This document shows, in pieces, positions 1-7,633 of a stretch of DNA of 41,887 nucleotides. The translations under genes were made by a program, and so were the position numbers. Positions within the stretch are counted from its first letter, which is position 1, and every line of letters begins with the position of its first letter. Location of the stretch: contig NZ_LZLY01000028.1 in assembly GCF_001673535.1 (NCBI RefSeq), positions 1 to 41,887 of the forward strand. Direction: 5' to 3'. The notes beneath the pieces are model-generated. The model was not told the DNA's origin and searched no databases. It was given only the letters and a program-made list of their open reading frames with translations. Source of the DNA: Mycobacterium sp. 1081908.1 (GTDB lineage: Bacteria > Actinomycetota > Actinomycetes > Mycobacteriales > Mycobacteriaceae).

Positions 1-413
1 TGCACGCGCTGGCCGAAGGACACGGCATCGCGCAGCTGGACGCGCCGGTCTCCGGCGGGGTGAAGGGCGCGGTCGCGGGCACGCTGGCGTTCATGGTGGG
101 CGGCGACGAGTCCGCGGTGCAGCGCGCCCGGCCCGTCCTGGAACCCATGGCGGGCAAGGTCATTCACTGCGGCGCGGCCGGTGCGGGCCAGGCCGCCAAG
201 GTGTGCAACAACATGGTGCTCGCGGTGCAGCAGATCGCGGTCGGCGAGGCGTTCGTGCTGGCCGAGAAGCTGGGGCTGTCCGCCCAATCGCTGTTCGACG
301 TCATCACCGGCGCGACGGGCAATTGCTGGGCGGTGCACACCAATTGCCCGGTGCCGGGCCCGGTTCCGACCTCGCCGGCCAACAACGACTTCAAGCCCGG
401 CTTCGCGACCGCG
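1..413 (+). pseudogene. mmsB: mmsB internal/3' portion, inverted copy (3-hydroxyisobutyrate dehydrogenase fragment)
   Basis: Frame starting at base 3 encodes about 137 residues that match the middle of 3-hydroxyisobutyrate dehydrogenase, equivalent to about residues 106-242 of the protein whose N-terminus lies on the other strand at 404-793. Visible are the substrate-binding DAPVSGGVKGA segment and the catalytic-lysine region GAGQAAKVCNN, then NNDFKPGFATA. After codon GCG (411-413) the reading frame runs into the reverse complement of the same gene and loses homology, so about 50 C-terminal residues are missing. The enzyme oxidises 3-hydroxyisobutyrate to methylmalonate semialdehyde in valine catabolism. 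As it stands this fragment has no start in the window and cannot encode a working enzyme. It is either a rearranged gene or a chimeric assembly end. Confidence 0.8.
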
Positions 414-480
414 CCCTTCACCCCGCCGGAGACCGGCGCGTCCAGCTGCGCGATGCCGTGTCCTTCGGCCAGCGCGTGCA
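1..480. repeat. 77-bp perfect inverted repeat at the mmsB fold-back
   Basis: Bases 1-77 are the exact reverse complement of bases 404-480, and the repeat may continue left of the window. The arms are separated by the unique mmsB middle (78-403). The switch point lies in the sequence CGCGGTCGCG, which is present both at 68-77 and, in reverse complement, at 404-413, so the junction has about 10 nt of microhomology. This is the structure expected of template switching onto the opposite strand, either in vivo or during amplification, library making or assembly. Confidence 0.9.
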
Positions 481-793
481 CCTCGCGGGCGTCGCTGACG
501 GAAATCGTGGAGCTGTCGATGAACAGCGCGCCGGCCCGCGCCGCGGGCAGGATCTCGGTGTAGCAGCGTTTGACGATGTCGCCGTTGGGCAGCATGGTGA
601 TGACCACGTCGGCGCCGGACACCGCGTCGGCGGCGCTGTCGAACCCGGTGACGCCGGCCTCGACCGCCGCGGACAAGGCCGCCGGAACGGGGTCGAATCC
701 GCGCACCGCATGTTTGGCCGCAACGAGATTCGTCGCCATGGGCCCGCCCATGTGGCCCAGGCCCAGGAAGGCCACCGTCAGGTGCTCGGTCAT
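404..793 (-). pseudogene. mmsB: mmsB 5' portion (3-hydroxyisobutyrate dehydrogenase, residues 1-130)
   Basis: The ATG at 793 opens a protein beginning MTEHLTVAFLGLGHMGGPMA, with the NAD(P)-binding GLGHMGG motif at residues 11-17, through DSSTISV to the DAPVSGGVKGAVA segment at residues 118-130. Homology to the 3-hydroxyisobutyrate dehydrogenase family stops exactly at base 404. From there the frame reads KPGLKS and onward, which is antisense of the inverted gene middle at 1-403. The full protein should be about 290 residues. It lies 12 bp downstream of fadE9 as the last gene of the mmsA-fadE9-mmsB operon, an order also seen in M. tuberculosis (Rv0753c-Rv0751c). The true gene is probably intact in the genome if the fold-back is artefactual. 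Confidence 0.85.
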
Positions 794-805
794 CTGCGGA
801 CCTTT

Positions 806-1966
806 CTATGCGGTTGCGCGAACCCGTGCGGCCTCGGCCCGGCCGATGACCACCCGCATGATCTCGTTGGTGCCTTCCAGGATTCGGTGCACCCGCAGGT
901 CGCGGACGATCTTCTCCAGACCGTACTCGCGCAGATAGCCGTAGCCGCCGTGCAGTTGCAGGGCCTTGTCGGCGACCTCGAAGCAGGTGTCGGTGACGTA
1001 GCGCTTTGCCATCGCGCACAGCTCGACCTTGTCGGGGTCGTCGGCGTCCAGCGCGCTTGCGGCCCGCCACAACATAAGTCGGGAGGTCTCCACCGCGGTG
1101 GCCATGTCGGCCAGGGTGAACCGGACGGTCGGCTCGTCGAGCAGGGCGGAGCCGAACGCCTGGCGCTCCCGGACGTACGCGCCGGCCTTGTCGAAGGCGG
1201 CCTGTGCGCCGCCCAGCGAGCACGCCGCGATGTTGAGCCGGCCGCCGTTGAGGCCGTTCATGGCGATGCCGAACCCGGCGCCCTCGCCGTCGGCGCCGCC
1301 CAGCATCGCGTCGGCGGGCACCCGCACCCCGTCGAGGATCACCTGCGCGGTGGGCTGGGCGTGCCAGCCCATCTTCTCCTCGAGGGCGCCGAAACTCAGC
1401 CCGGGAGCGCCCTTTTCGACGATGAATGCGGAGATGCCGCGCGGGCCGTCACCCCCGGTGCGGGCCATCACCACGTAGACGTCCGAGGCACCCGCACCGG
1501 AGATGAACTGCTTGACGCCGTCGAGCACGTAGTCGCCCCCGTGTGCGACGGCGCGGGTGCTCAGCGCGCCGGCGTCGGACCCGGCGCCCGGCTCCGTGAG
1601 GCAGTAGCTCGCGATGACGTCCATCGAGGCCAACCGCGGCACCCAGGCCTTGCGTTGTTCCTCGGTGCCGAAGGTGTCGACCATCCACGCGCACATGTTG
1701 TGGATGGACAGGAACGCGGCGGTGACCGGGTCGGCGATCGCCAGCTGCTCGAAGATGCGCACCCCGTCGAGCCGGCGCAACCCGCTGCCCCCGACGTCGT
1801 CGCGGCAGTAGATGGCCGCCATGCCGAGCTCGGCGGCCTCGCGCAGCACGTCGGTCGGAAAGTGTTTGCCGGCATCCCATTCCAGGGCGTGCGGGGCGAT
1901 GCGCTTGTCGGCGAAGGCGGCCGCCGTCTCGGTGATGACCCGCTCGTCGTCGTTCATGGTGAACAT
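806..1966 (-). CDS. fadE9: acyl-CoA dehydrogenase, isobutyryl-CoA dehydrogenase type (FadE9)
   Basis: This 386-residue flavoprotein is a full-length acyl-CoA dehydrogenase. It shows the family signatures CLTEPGAGSDAG (FAD/substrate region, about residue 140), DGVKQFISGA, the QAFGSALLDEPTVRF segment and, near the C-terminus, LQLHGGYGY and ILEGTNEIMR with the catalytic-base glutamate. It most likely oxidises isobutyryl-CoA to methacrylyl-CoA in valine breakdown, passing electrons to ETF. This substrate is inferred from its place between mmsA and mmsB, which catalyse later valine steps, and from the equivalent M. tuberculosis gene Rv0752c. The MFTM start at 1966 lies 7 bp after the mmsA stop, so translational coupling is likely. 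An ATG three codons in (1957) is an alternative start. Confidence 0.9.
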   Translation of the reverse strand: MFTMNDDERVITETAAAFADKRIAPHALEWDAGKHFPTDVLREAAELGMAAIYCRDDVGGSGLRRLDGVRIFEQLAIADPVTAAFLSIHNMCAWMVDTFGTEEQRKAWVPRLASMDVIASYCLTEPGAGSDAGALSTRAVAHGGDYVLDGVKQFISGAGASDVYVVMARTGGDGPRGISAFIVEKGAPGLSFGALEEKMGWHAQPTAQVILDGVRVPADAMLGGADGEGAGFGIAMNGLNGGRLNIAACSLGGAQAAFDKAGAYVRERQAFGSALLDEPTVRFTLADMATAVETSRLMLWRAASALDADDPDKVELCAMAKRYVTDTCFEVADKALQLHGGYGYLREYGLEKIVRDLRVHRILEGTNEIMRVVIGRAEAARVRATA

Positions 1967-1973
1967 GAGGCGT

Positions 1974-3494
1974 CTAATTCATTGTCGGGATGACGAATTC
2001 GGCGCCATCCTTGATACCGGACGGCCACCGCGACGTCACGGTCTTGGTCTTGGTGTAGAAGACGATCGACGAGGGACCGTGCTGGTTGAGGTCGCCGAAG
2101 CCGGAGCGCTTCCAGCCGCCGAAGGTGTGATAGGCCACCGGGACCGGGATCGGCACGTTGACGCCGACCATGCCCACCTGAACCCGGGACACGAAGTCGC
2201 GAGCGGTGTCGCCGTCGCGGGTGAACACCGCCACGCCGTTGCCGTATTCGTGCTCCGAGGGCAGCCGCAGGGCCTCCTCGTAGTCATGCGCACGAACGAT
2301 GCACAGCACCGGCCCGAAGATCTCGTCGGTGTAGATCGACATGTCGGGGGTGACGTGGTCGAACAGCGTTGGGCCGATGAAGAATCCGCCCTCCAGGTTG
2401 GCGTCCCCGAACGTCAGGTCGTCGCTGGCCCGCTCGCGTCCGTCGATCACCAGCTCGGCGCCCGCGTCCACGCCCTGGCCGATGTAGTCGCGCACCCGGG
2501 CCAGCGCCGCCTCGGTGACCAGCGGCCCGTAGTCGGCCTTGGGGTCCAGGCTGTGACCCACGCGCAGGTTGTTGATCCGCTCGATCAGCCTGGCGCGCAA
2601 CCGATCCGCGGTCTGTTCGCCGACGGGAACGGCGACGCTGATGGCCATGCAGCGTTCGCCGGCGCTGCCGTACCCGGCGCCGATCAGCGCGTCGACGGCC
2701 TGGTCGAGGTCGGCGTCGGGCATCACGATCATGTGGTTCTTGGCGCCGCCGAAGCACTGCGACCGCTTGCCGGTGGCCGCGGCCGTGGAATAGATGTACT
2801 GGGCGATGTCCGAGCTGCCGACGAAACCGACCGCCTGGATGTCGGGGTGGTGCAGGATCGCGTCGACGGCCTCCTTGTCGCCGTGCACGACCTGGAAGAC
2901 GCCCGGGGGCAGGCCGGCCTCGAGGAACAACTCGGCCAGCCGCACCGGGACCGACGGGTCGCGCTCACTGGGCTTGAGTACGAACGCGTTTCCGCACGCC
3001 AGCGCCGGACCGGCCTTCCACAGCGGGATCATCGCCGGGAAGTTGAACGGAGTGATGCCCGCGACCACGCCCAGGGGCTGGCGCAGCGAGTAGACGTCGA
3101 TGCCCGGGCCCGCGCCCTCGCTGTACTCGCCCTTGAGCAGGTGCGGGATCCCGATGCAGAACTCGATGACCTCGATGCCGCGCTGGATGTCGCCCCTGGA
3201 GTCGGCCACCGTCTTGCCGTGCTCGAGGGACAGCAGCTCGGCGAGCTCGTCGCTGTTGGAGTTGACCAGCTCGATGAAGCGCATCATCACCCGGGCGCGC
3301 CGCTGCGGATTCCATGCCGCCCAACCCTTTTGGGCCTCGACGGCCGACGCCACCGCGGCGTCGACGTCGGCCTTGCCGGCCATCGGAAGTTTCGCCTGCA
3401 CCTCACCGGTGCTGGGGTTCAGGACGTCGGCGGTCCGGGTGGACTGGCCGGCGGTGCGCTTCCCGTCGATGAAGTGCGGGATCTGTGTGGTCAT
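1974..3494 (-). CDS. mmsA: methylmalonate-semialdehyde dehydrogenase (CoA-acylating)
   Basis: The protein has 506 residues, typical of MmsA, a CoA-acylating aldehyde dehydrogenase. It converts methylmalonate semialdehyde to propionyl-CoA with NAD+ and CoA. Recognisable family blocks are GITPFNFPAMIPLWK, ACGNAFVLKPSERDPS, GFVGSSDIAQYIY (nucleotide-binding region), GAKNHMIVMPDAD and the active-site cysteine in GSAGERCMAIS. The C-terminal GGWKRSGFGD block is also present. ATG 3494 is preceded on its strand by a purine-rich GAGGGC sequence. It is the first gene of the leftward mmsA-fadE9-mmsB operon, with a good promoter candidate immediately upstream. Confidence 0.93.
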   Translation of the reverse strand: MTTQIPHFIDGKRTAGQSTRTADVLNPSTGEVQAKLPMAGKADVDAAVASAVEAQKGWAAWNPQRRARVMMRFIELVNSNSDELAELLSLEHGKTVADSRGDIQRGIEVIEFCIGIPHLLKGEYSEGAGPGIDVYSLRQPLGVVAGITPFNFPAMIPLWKAGPALACGNAFVLKPSERDPSVPVRLAELFLEAGLPPGVFQVVHGDKEAVDAILHHPDIQAVGFVGSSDIAQYIYSTAAATGKRSQCFGGAKNHMIVMPDADLDQAVDALIGAGYGSAGERCMAISVAVPVGEQTADRLRARLIERINNLRVGHSLDPKADYGPLVTEAALARVRDYIGQGVDAGAELVIDGRERASDDLTFGDANLEGGFFIGPTLFDHVTPDMSIYTDEIFGPVLCIVRAHDYEEALRLPSEHEYGNGVAVFTRDGDTARDFVSRVQVGMVGVNVPIPVPVAYHTFGGWKRSGFGDLNQHGPSSIVFYTKTKTVTSRWPSGIKDGAEFVIPTMN

Positions 3495-3533
3495 GGTGCC
3501 CTCGAGTCGTCGTTACCCAGCGAATACTTGCAT

Positions 3534-3562
3534 ATCCTAGTAACTCGTCCCGGGCGTGGCAA
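3534..3562 (-). promoter_or_regulatory. candidate sigma-A-type promoter of the mmsA operon
   Basis: On the minus strand TTGCCA (3562-3557) is followed after exactly 17 bp by TAGGAT (3539-3534), 40 bp upstream of the mmsA ATG. Both hexamers are close to the primary sigma consensus. It sits in the gap just after the stop of the upstream PPOX gene. No transcription start data are available, so this is a motif prediction only. Confidence 0.5.
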
Positions 3563-3567
3563 GGCGT

Positions 3568-4059
3568 TCAGTGCTTGCGCACGACGCGCTCGGCTTCGCC
3601 GCGCCTCCAGATCGTGATGTCCAGGTGGCCGTCGGTGACCTCGACCGCAGACCCACCGGTCAAGTCGGCGCGATAGAAGTGATCGAATTCCTGTCCTCGG
3701 ATGTCCAGGCCGGTCTCGTCGTAGAGCGCGTCGGCGAACCGCAGTTGCAACGCCCCGTCCCGGACGTCCTCGACGACGCCGAACAACTTCGCGTCGCCGT
3801 CTTTGACCTCGGTGTCGACGGTGGCGGTGTGCAGGCAGAAGCGTGGATCCCGAGACAGGTCACGGAATTTCGTCGTACCCGGCATGCCGACGATCCAGAG
3901 CCGGTCCTCGAAGACCCTGGGTTCAACCGGGCTGATCCGGGGAAATCCGTCGGAGCGAAGCGTGCCCAGCATGCACAGGTTGCCGGTGGCGGCGTGGCGG
4001 CGGAGGAATATGGTCGCGATTCGCGGAGCGGCTTGGGTGAACTCTGTCCAGCTGATCAT
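3568..4059 (-). CDS. pyridoxamine 5'-phosphate oxidase (PPOX) family protein
   Basis: This 163-residue protein begins MISWTEFTQAAPRIA and follows the split-barrel flavin-binding pattern: GTLRSDGFPRISPVEPRVFEDRLWIVG, then a lysine-centred TTKFRDLSRDPRFCLHT strand and a C-terminal beta-rich half. Mycobacteria have many such small FMN-, F420- or heme-binding proteins, and the sequence alone does not say which cofactor or substrate is used. The GMPGTTKFRDLSRDPRF block resembles members with a phosphate-binding Lys/Arg pair. It is 16 bp downstream of the SDR gene on the same strand and may be transcribed with it, so it could be under the same TetR control. Role unknown. Confidence 0.8.
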   Translation of the reverse strand: MISWTEFTQAAPRIATIFLRRHAATGNLCMLGTLRSDGFPRISPVEPRVFEDRLWIVGMPGTTKFRDLSRDPRFCLHTATVDTEVKDGDAKLFGVVEDVRDGALQLRFADALYDETGLDIRGQEFDHFYRADLTGGSAVEVTDGHLDITIWRRGEAERVVRKH

Positions 4060-4075
4060 GGTCGCGACCGTAGCC

Positions 4076-4954
4076 TCACCCGGGGTAGTTTCCGGCCTCC
4101 AGGTCCTCCAGCAGGCTCGGATGGGTGGGCTGCCAGCCGAATCGCTCGCGGGTCAGTTGGCTGGTGGCCGGCTGGTCGAGGGCGAAGATGGGGCCGAGGG
4201 GCCCGAAATGCTCGGCGGGGACCGACGCGGCGGGGAGATCGAGCCGGCGCCCGATGGCCTCGGCGAGCGCGCGCATCGGGTCGCCCTCGTCGCCGACGGC
4301 GTGCGCCACCGTCCCGGGCTCGGCCTGCTCGAGGACCAGGCGGAAGAGCAGGGCGGCGTCGAGGACGTGCACGGCCGGCCAGCGCTGGGTGCCGTCGCCG
4401 ACGTACCCGGACACGCCGGTCCGGCGGGCGGCCTCGACGAGCAGGGAGGCGAACCCGCAGGGGCCGCCCGCCCGGTGCACCGACCGGGGGAGGCGGACCA
4501 CCGCCGACCGGACGTCGCTGCCGGCCAGCTCCAGGGCCGCGTGGGCGTTGCGGCCGCGCCCGCCGATCGGTCCGTCGGCCGGCGCCGAGTCGCGCTCGGT
4601 GGCGACGAGTCCGGCGACGGGCGGCGTGCCCGAGGCCATGACGAACGGCTTGCCGCTCCCGGCGAGGGCGGCGCCGAAGGTCTCGACCGCGGCCGCCTCC
4701 TGGGCGACCGCCCTCTCGAAGTCGTCGAAGTGCAGGAAGGCGAGGTGGACGACCCCGTCGGACTCCTTGGCGCCGACGCGCAGGCTCTCGGGGTCGTCGA
4801 GGTCGCCGCGCACCACGTCGGCCCCCATGGCGGCGGCGGCCCGGGCCGACGCGTCGGAGCGGGCCAGCGCCAGGACCTCGTGGCCCGCGCCGATGAGCTC
4901 GGGGACGACGGCCGAGCCGACCCCGCCGGTGGCACCCGTGACGAAAACTCGCAT
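4076..4954 (-). CDS. NAD(P)-binding extended SDR / NAD-dependent epimerase-like protein
   Basis: The 292-residue product starts MRVFVTGATGGVGSAVVPEL with a Rossmann GATGGVG motif at residues 7-13, and the first acidic segment (GADVVRGDLDDPESL) is typical of NmrA/epimerase-type extended SDRs. A conventional YxxxK could not be placed with certainty, so it may be an atypical member. Its 5' end faces the tetR gene at 5038, and the 83-bp gap contains two palindromic operators, the nearest only 15 bp from its start. It is therefore very probably the main target of that repressor. The physiological substrate is not evident. Confidence 0.82.
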   Translation of the reverse strand: MRVFVTGATGGVGSAVVPELIGAGHEVLALARSDASARAAAAMGADVVRGDLDDPESLRVGAKESDGVVHLAFLHFDDFERAVAQEAAAVETFGAALAGSGKPFVMASGTPPVAGLVATERDSAPADGPIGGRGRNAHAALELAGSDVRSAVVRLPRSVHRAGGPCGFASLLVEAARRTGVSGYVGDGTQRWPAVHVLDAALLFRLVLEQAEPGTVAHAVGDEGDPMRALAEAIGRRLDLPAASVPAEHFGPLGPIFALDQPATSQLTRERFGWQPTHPSLLEDLEAGNYPG

Positions 4955-4968
4955 GACACACTCCTCAA

Positions 4969-4992
4969 GTGATGGGACTGATGTCTCATCAC
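4969..4992. promoter_or_regulatory. palindromic operator O1 for the adjacent TetR regulator
   Basis: The site reads GTGATGGGAC-TGAT-GTCTCATCAC, a 10-4-10 inverted repeat with a single mismatch between the arms. It begins 15 bp upstream of the SDR start codon. A second, almost identical copy lies at 5002-5025, and the pair sits between divergent genes. This is the usual arrangement for an autoregulating TetR repressor. Binding is inferred. Confidence 0.75.
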
Positions 4993-5001
4993 GCTACCAC
5001 G

Positions 5002-5025
5002 GTGATGGGACAAAAGTCTCATCGC
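5002..5025. promoter_or_regulatory. palindromic operator O2 for the adjacent TetR regulator
   Basis: The site reads GTGATGGGAC-AAAA-GTCTCATCGC, matching O1 at all but one arm base and differing in the 4-bp spacer. Its start is 33 bp from O1, about three helical turns, so two dimers would lie on the same DNA face. It ends 12 bp before the tetR ATG at 5038, which supports that start over a longer frame running through the operators. Confidence 0.75.
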
Positions 5026-5037
5026 TACGATGGCGCC

Positions 5038-5610
5038 ATGCCCCGCTGGGAACCCGATGCGCGTGCGCGCCTGGTCGAGGCGGCGCTGCACCTTTTCTCC
5101 GAGCAGGGCTACGACCGAACCACCGTGGCCGAGATCGCCGATCGCGCCGGTCTGACGAAGAGCACCTTCTTCCGGTATTTCCCCGACAAGCGGGAGGTGC
5201 TAGCGGCCGGGCAGGAGGCGTTGTCGCAACTGCTGACCGAGGGCATCGCCTCGGCGCCCGCGGACGCCACCCCGCTCGCCGCGGTCGCCGCCGGGCTGGA
5301 GCGCGCTTCCGGGGCGATGACCCCGCTCAATCGCGAGCTTGCCCCCCGGGTGAAGGCCGTCATCGCCACCAGCGCCGAACTGCAGGAGCGCGATGCGCTC
5401 AAACAGGTCGGCCTCGCCGCGGCGATGGCGAACGCGCTGCGGGCGCGCGGCATACCGGATCGCACGGCCGCCCTGGCCGCCGAGCTGGGTGGGCTCGCCT
5501 TCAAAGAGGCGTTCGCCGAATGGATTTCGGCCGACGGCGACCGGAGCCTGGGCGAATTGGCCCGAGCGGCCCTGGACGACCTGCGCACCGCGGCGGCCGA
5601 AATCCGCTGA
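5038..5610 (+). CDS. TetR/AcrR family transcriptional repressor
   Basis: The 190-residue protein begins MPRWEPDARARLVEAALHLF and has a textbook TetR helix-turn-helix, TVAEIADRAGLTKSTFFRYF, at about residues 28-47, followed by DKREVL. The C-terminal half is the variable ligand-binding and dimerisation domain and gives no clue to the ligand. An in-frame ATG at 4969 would add 23 residues but would place both operator palindromes inside the coding region, so 5038 is preferred. It is divergent from the SDR gene and likely represses both directions through O1 and O2. It ends 32 bp before the flavoprotein gene on the same strand. Confidence 0.88.
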   Translation: MPRWEPDARARLVEAALHLFSEQGYDRTTVAEIADRAGLTKSTFFRYFPDKREVLAAGQEALSQLLTEGIASAPADATPLAAVAAGLERASGAMTPLNRELAPRVKAVIATSAELQERDALKQVGLAAAMANALRARGIPDRTAALAAELGGLAFKEAFAEWISADGDRSLGELARAALDDLRTAAAEIR

Positions 5611-5642
5611 ACCGACCCCGCGCGGATTAGCCTTTAGTCCGT

Positions 5643-7067
5643 ATGCGCACCATCGAGGCCGACTACCTGGTAGTCGGCGCGGGCGCCATGGGGATGGCGT
5701 TCATCGACACGCTGGTCACCGAAACCGAGGCACGCGTGGTGCTGGTGGACCGCCACCATCAGCCCGGCGGGCACTGGACCATGGCCTACCCGTTCGTGCG
5801 GCTGCATCAGCCCTCGGCGTTCTACGGCGTCAACTCGCTGCCCCTGGGCAGCGACACGATCGACCAAGTCGGCTGGAACCAAGGGCTTTACGAGCTGGCG
5901 ACCGCGGGCGAGGTGTGCGCCTACTACGACCACGTCATGCGCCAGCGGTTCCTGCCAACCGGGCGGGTCTCCTACTTCCCGATGAGCGAATACTCCGGTG
6001 ATGGCCGCTTCACGACGCTGGCCGGCACCGAATACACCGTCAGCGTGACGCGCCGCATCGTCGACGCCACCTACATGCGGGTCGTGGTGCCCTCGATGCG
6101 CCCGCCGCCGTACCGGGTGGCCCCCGGGGTCGACTGCGTCGCGCCCAACGAGCTGCCCCGGCTGGCCGCGCGCCGGCGCTACGTCGTCGTCGGGGCCGGC
6201 AAGACCGGCATCGACGCGTGCCTGTGGCTGCTGGGCCAGGGCATCGCGCCGGAACGGCTGACGTGGATCATGCCGCGGGACTCGTGGCTGCTGGATCGCG
6301 CGACGCTGCAGCCGGGACCGTTGTTCGCCGACGGGATCAAGGCCACCCTCACCGCCCAGGTGCAGGCGGTTCGGGACGCGGTGTCGGTCGACGATCTGTT
6401 CGTCCGCCTCGAGGAAGCCGGGGCGCTGCTGCGGATCGACCCGGCGGTCCGGCCGGCCATGTACCGTTGCGCGACCGTCACCCACGCCGAATTGGCGCAG
6501 CTGCGCCGCGTCACCGACGTGGTGCGCGCGGGCCACCTGCTGCGCGCCGACGCCGGCGAGGCCGTCCTCGAGGGCGGCGCCGTGCCCGTGGACACCTCGG
6601 CGCTGTACGTCGACTGCACCGCCGACGGCGCCGAGAAGCGGCCCGCCACACCGATTTTCGATGGCGCCGGCATCACGCTGCAGAGCGTGCGCGGCTGCCA
6701 GCAGGTGTTCAGCGCCGCGCTGGTCGCCCACGTCGAGGCCGCCTACCCGGACGACGCCGTGAAGAACGAGCTGTGTGACCCGTTGCCGCATCCCGACACC
6801 GACCTCGATTGGCTGCGCATCACGCGGGCCTACTACCGCAACCAGCTGCGCTGGCTCGACGACCCGGATTTGACCGCCTGGCTCTCCGCGGCGCGCCTGG
6901 ACGTCTTCGGCCGGCTGGTGGGCGACTCCCTGGCGCCGGCGTCGGCGAAGCCCAGGGTGCGGGAGCGGCTGCTGGGCATGGCCAAATCGGCGCTGTCGGC
7001 CACCGCCGCGAAACTGGACGAGCTGATGGCCTCGGAAGCCCAGGCGTGTAACCCGGTCCGATATTGA
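5643..7067 (+). CDS. FAD/NAD(P)-binding oxidoreductase (flavin monooxygenase-like)
   Basis: The 474-residue protein has two dinucleotide-binding motifs: VVGAGAMGMA near residue 11, followed by the GGHW segment typical of FAD-binding flavoproteins, and VVGAGKTGIDA near residue 182 for NAD(P)H. This two-Rossmann layout is shared with flavin-containing monooxygenases and related oxidoreductases. There is no signal peptide. It lies 32 bp after tetR and ends 17 bp before the ECF sigma gene, so it may be the first gene of the redox operon or part of the tetR transcript. Substrate unknown. Confidence 0.8.
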   Translation: MRTIEADYLVVGAGAMGMAFIDTLVTETEARVVLVDRHHQPGGHWTMAYPFVRLHQPSAFYGVNSLPLGSDTIDQVGWNQGLYELATAGEVCAYYDHVMRQRFLPTGRVSYFPMSEYSGDGRFTTLAGTEYTVSVTRRIVDATYMRVVVPSMRPPPYRVAPGVDCVAPNELPRLAARRRYVVVGAGKTGIDACLWLLGQGIAPERLTWIMPRDSWLLDRATLQPGPLFADGIKATLTAQVQAVRDAVSVDDLFVRLEEAGALLRIDPAVRPAMYRCATVTHAELAQLRRVTDVVRAGHLLRADAGEAVLEGGAVPVDTSALYVDCTADGAEKRPATPIFDGAGITLQSVRGCQQVFSAALVAHVEAAYPDDAVKNELCDPLPHPDTDLDWLRITRAYYRNQLRWLDDPDLTAWLSAARLDVFGRLVGDSLAPASAKPRVRERLLGMAKSALSATAAKLDELMASEAQACNPVRY

Positions 7068-7084
7068 ATCGGTGAAGGAGGACC

Positions 7085-7633
7085 GTGGCGGCGCAAAACG
7101 AACCCGTCGGGCCGCGCCCGCTGCGCGCGGTGCCCGACAGTGGCTATGAAAGCTATCCCGACTGGGAAGCGGTGTACTCCGACAACGCGTCCTGGGTGTA
7201 CCGCACGCTGTTCGCGCGGGTGGGCAACCGCGCCGACGCCGAGGACCTCACCGCCGAGGTCTTCCTGGCGGCCCTGCGGCCGCTGCGCCTGACCGCCAGC
7301 GTCGGCGAGGTGCGCGCCTACCTGCGGGCCACGGCGCGGACCGTGCTGGCCGCGCATTGGCGCGAGGCCATGGGCCGGGAGATAACCTCGATCGACGACG
7401 TCGAACAGCCACCCGAGAGCGAGGAGGCGATCAGTACCGCGCCTCAACGCGTCGCCCGGGTCCTCGACAGTCTGCCGGACCGGTATCGCCAGATACTGGA
7501 AATCCGTTTCTTGCAAGGAAATTCGATCAAGGAGTCGGCCGCCGAACTTGGGATCAGCGTCGCCAACGCCAAGGTGCTGCAGCACCGCGCCCTGCGGCTG
7601 GCGGCACAGGTCAACGAGGGAGGGCAACGATGA
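7085..7633 (+). CDS. ECF-type RNA polymerase sigma factor
   Basis: The 182-residue protein contains sigma region 2 (NRADAEDLTAEVFLAALRPL, about residues 49-68) and region 4 (LPDRYRQILEIRFLQGNSIK then ESAAELGISVANAKVLQHRA, about residues 129-170), with no region 1 or 3, as in ECF sigma factors. The GTG start at 7085 is preceded by a strong GAAGGAGG ribosome-binding site. Its TGA overlaps the ATG of the Rieske gene (ATGA, 7630-7633). That gene's N-terminus looks like an anti-sigma domain, so regulator and partner would be made in equal amounts. No target promoter motif could be identified with confidence. Confidence 0.9.
   Translation: MAAQNEPVGPRPLRAVPDSGYESYPDWEAVYSDNASWVYRTLFARVGNRADAEDLTAEVFLAALRPLRLTASVGEVRAYLRATARTVLAAHWREAMGREITSIDDVEQPPESEEAISTAPQRVARVLDSLPDRYRQILEIRFLQGNSIKESAAELGISVANAKVLQHRALRLAAQVNEGGQR

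Noticed and set aside
203..1993. A 596-codon open frame on the plus strand across mmsB and fadE9
   Set aside because: It is antisense to clear enzyme genes and its product is Arg/Gly/Val-rich with no family features, typical of GC-rich shadow frames.
4056..4961. A 301-codon Arg-rich frame overlapping the SDR gene
   Set aside because: It is a frame-shifted reading of the SDR gene, which carries the Rossmann motif in the other frame.
4969..5037. A start for tetR at 4969, 23 codons upstream
   Set aside because: It would run through both operators, and the family match starts just after ATG 5038.
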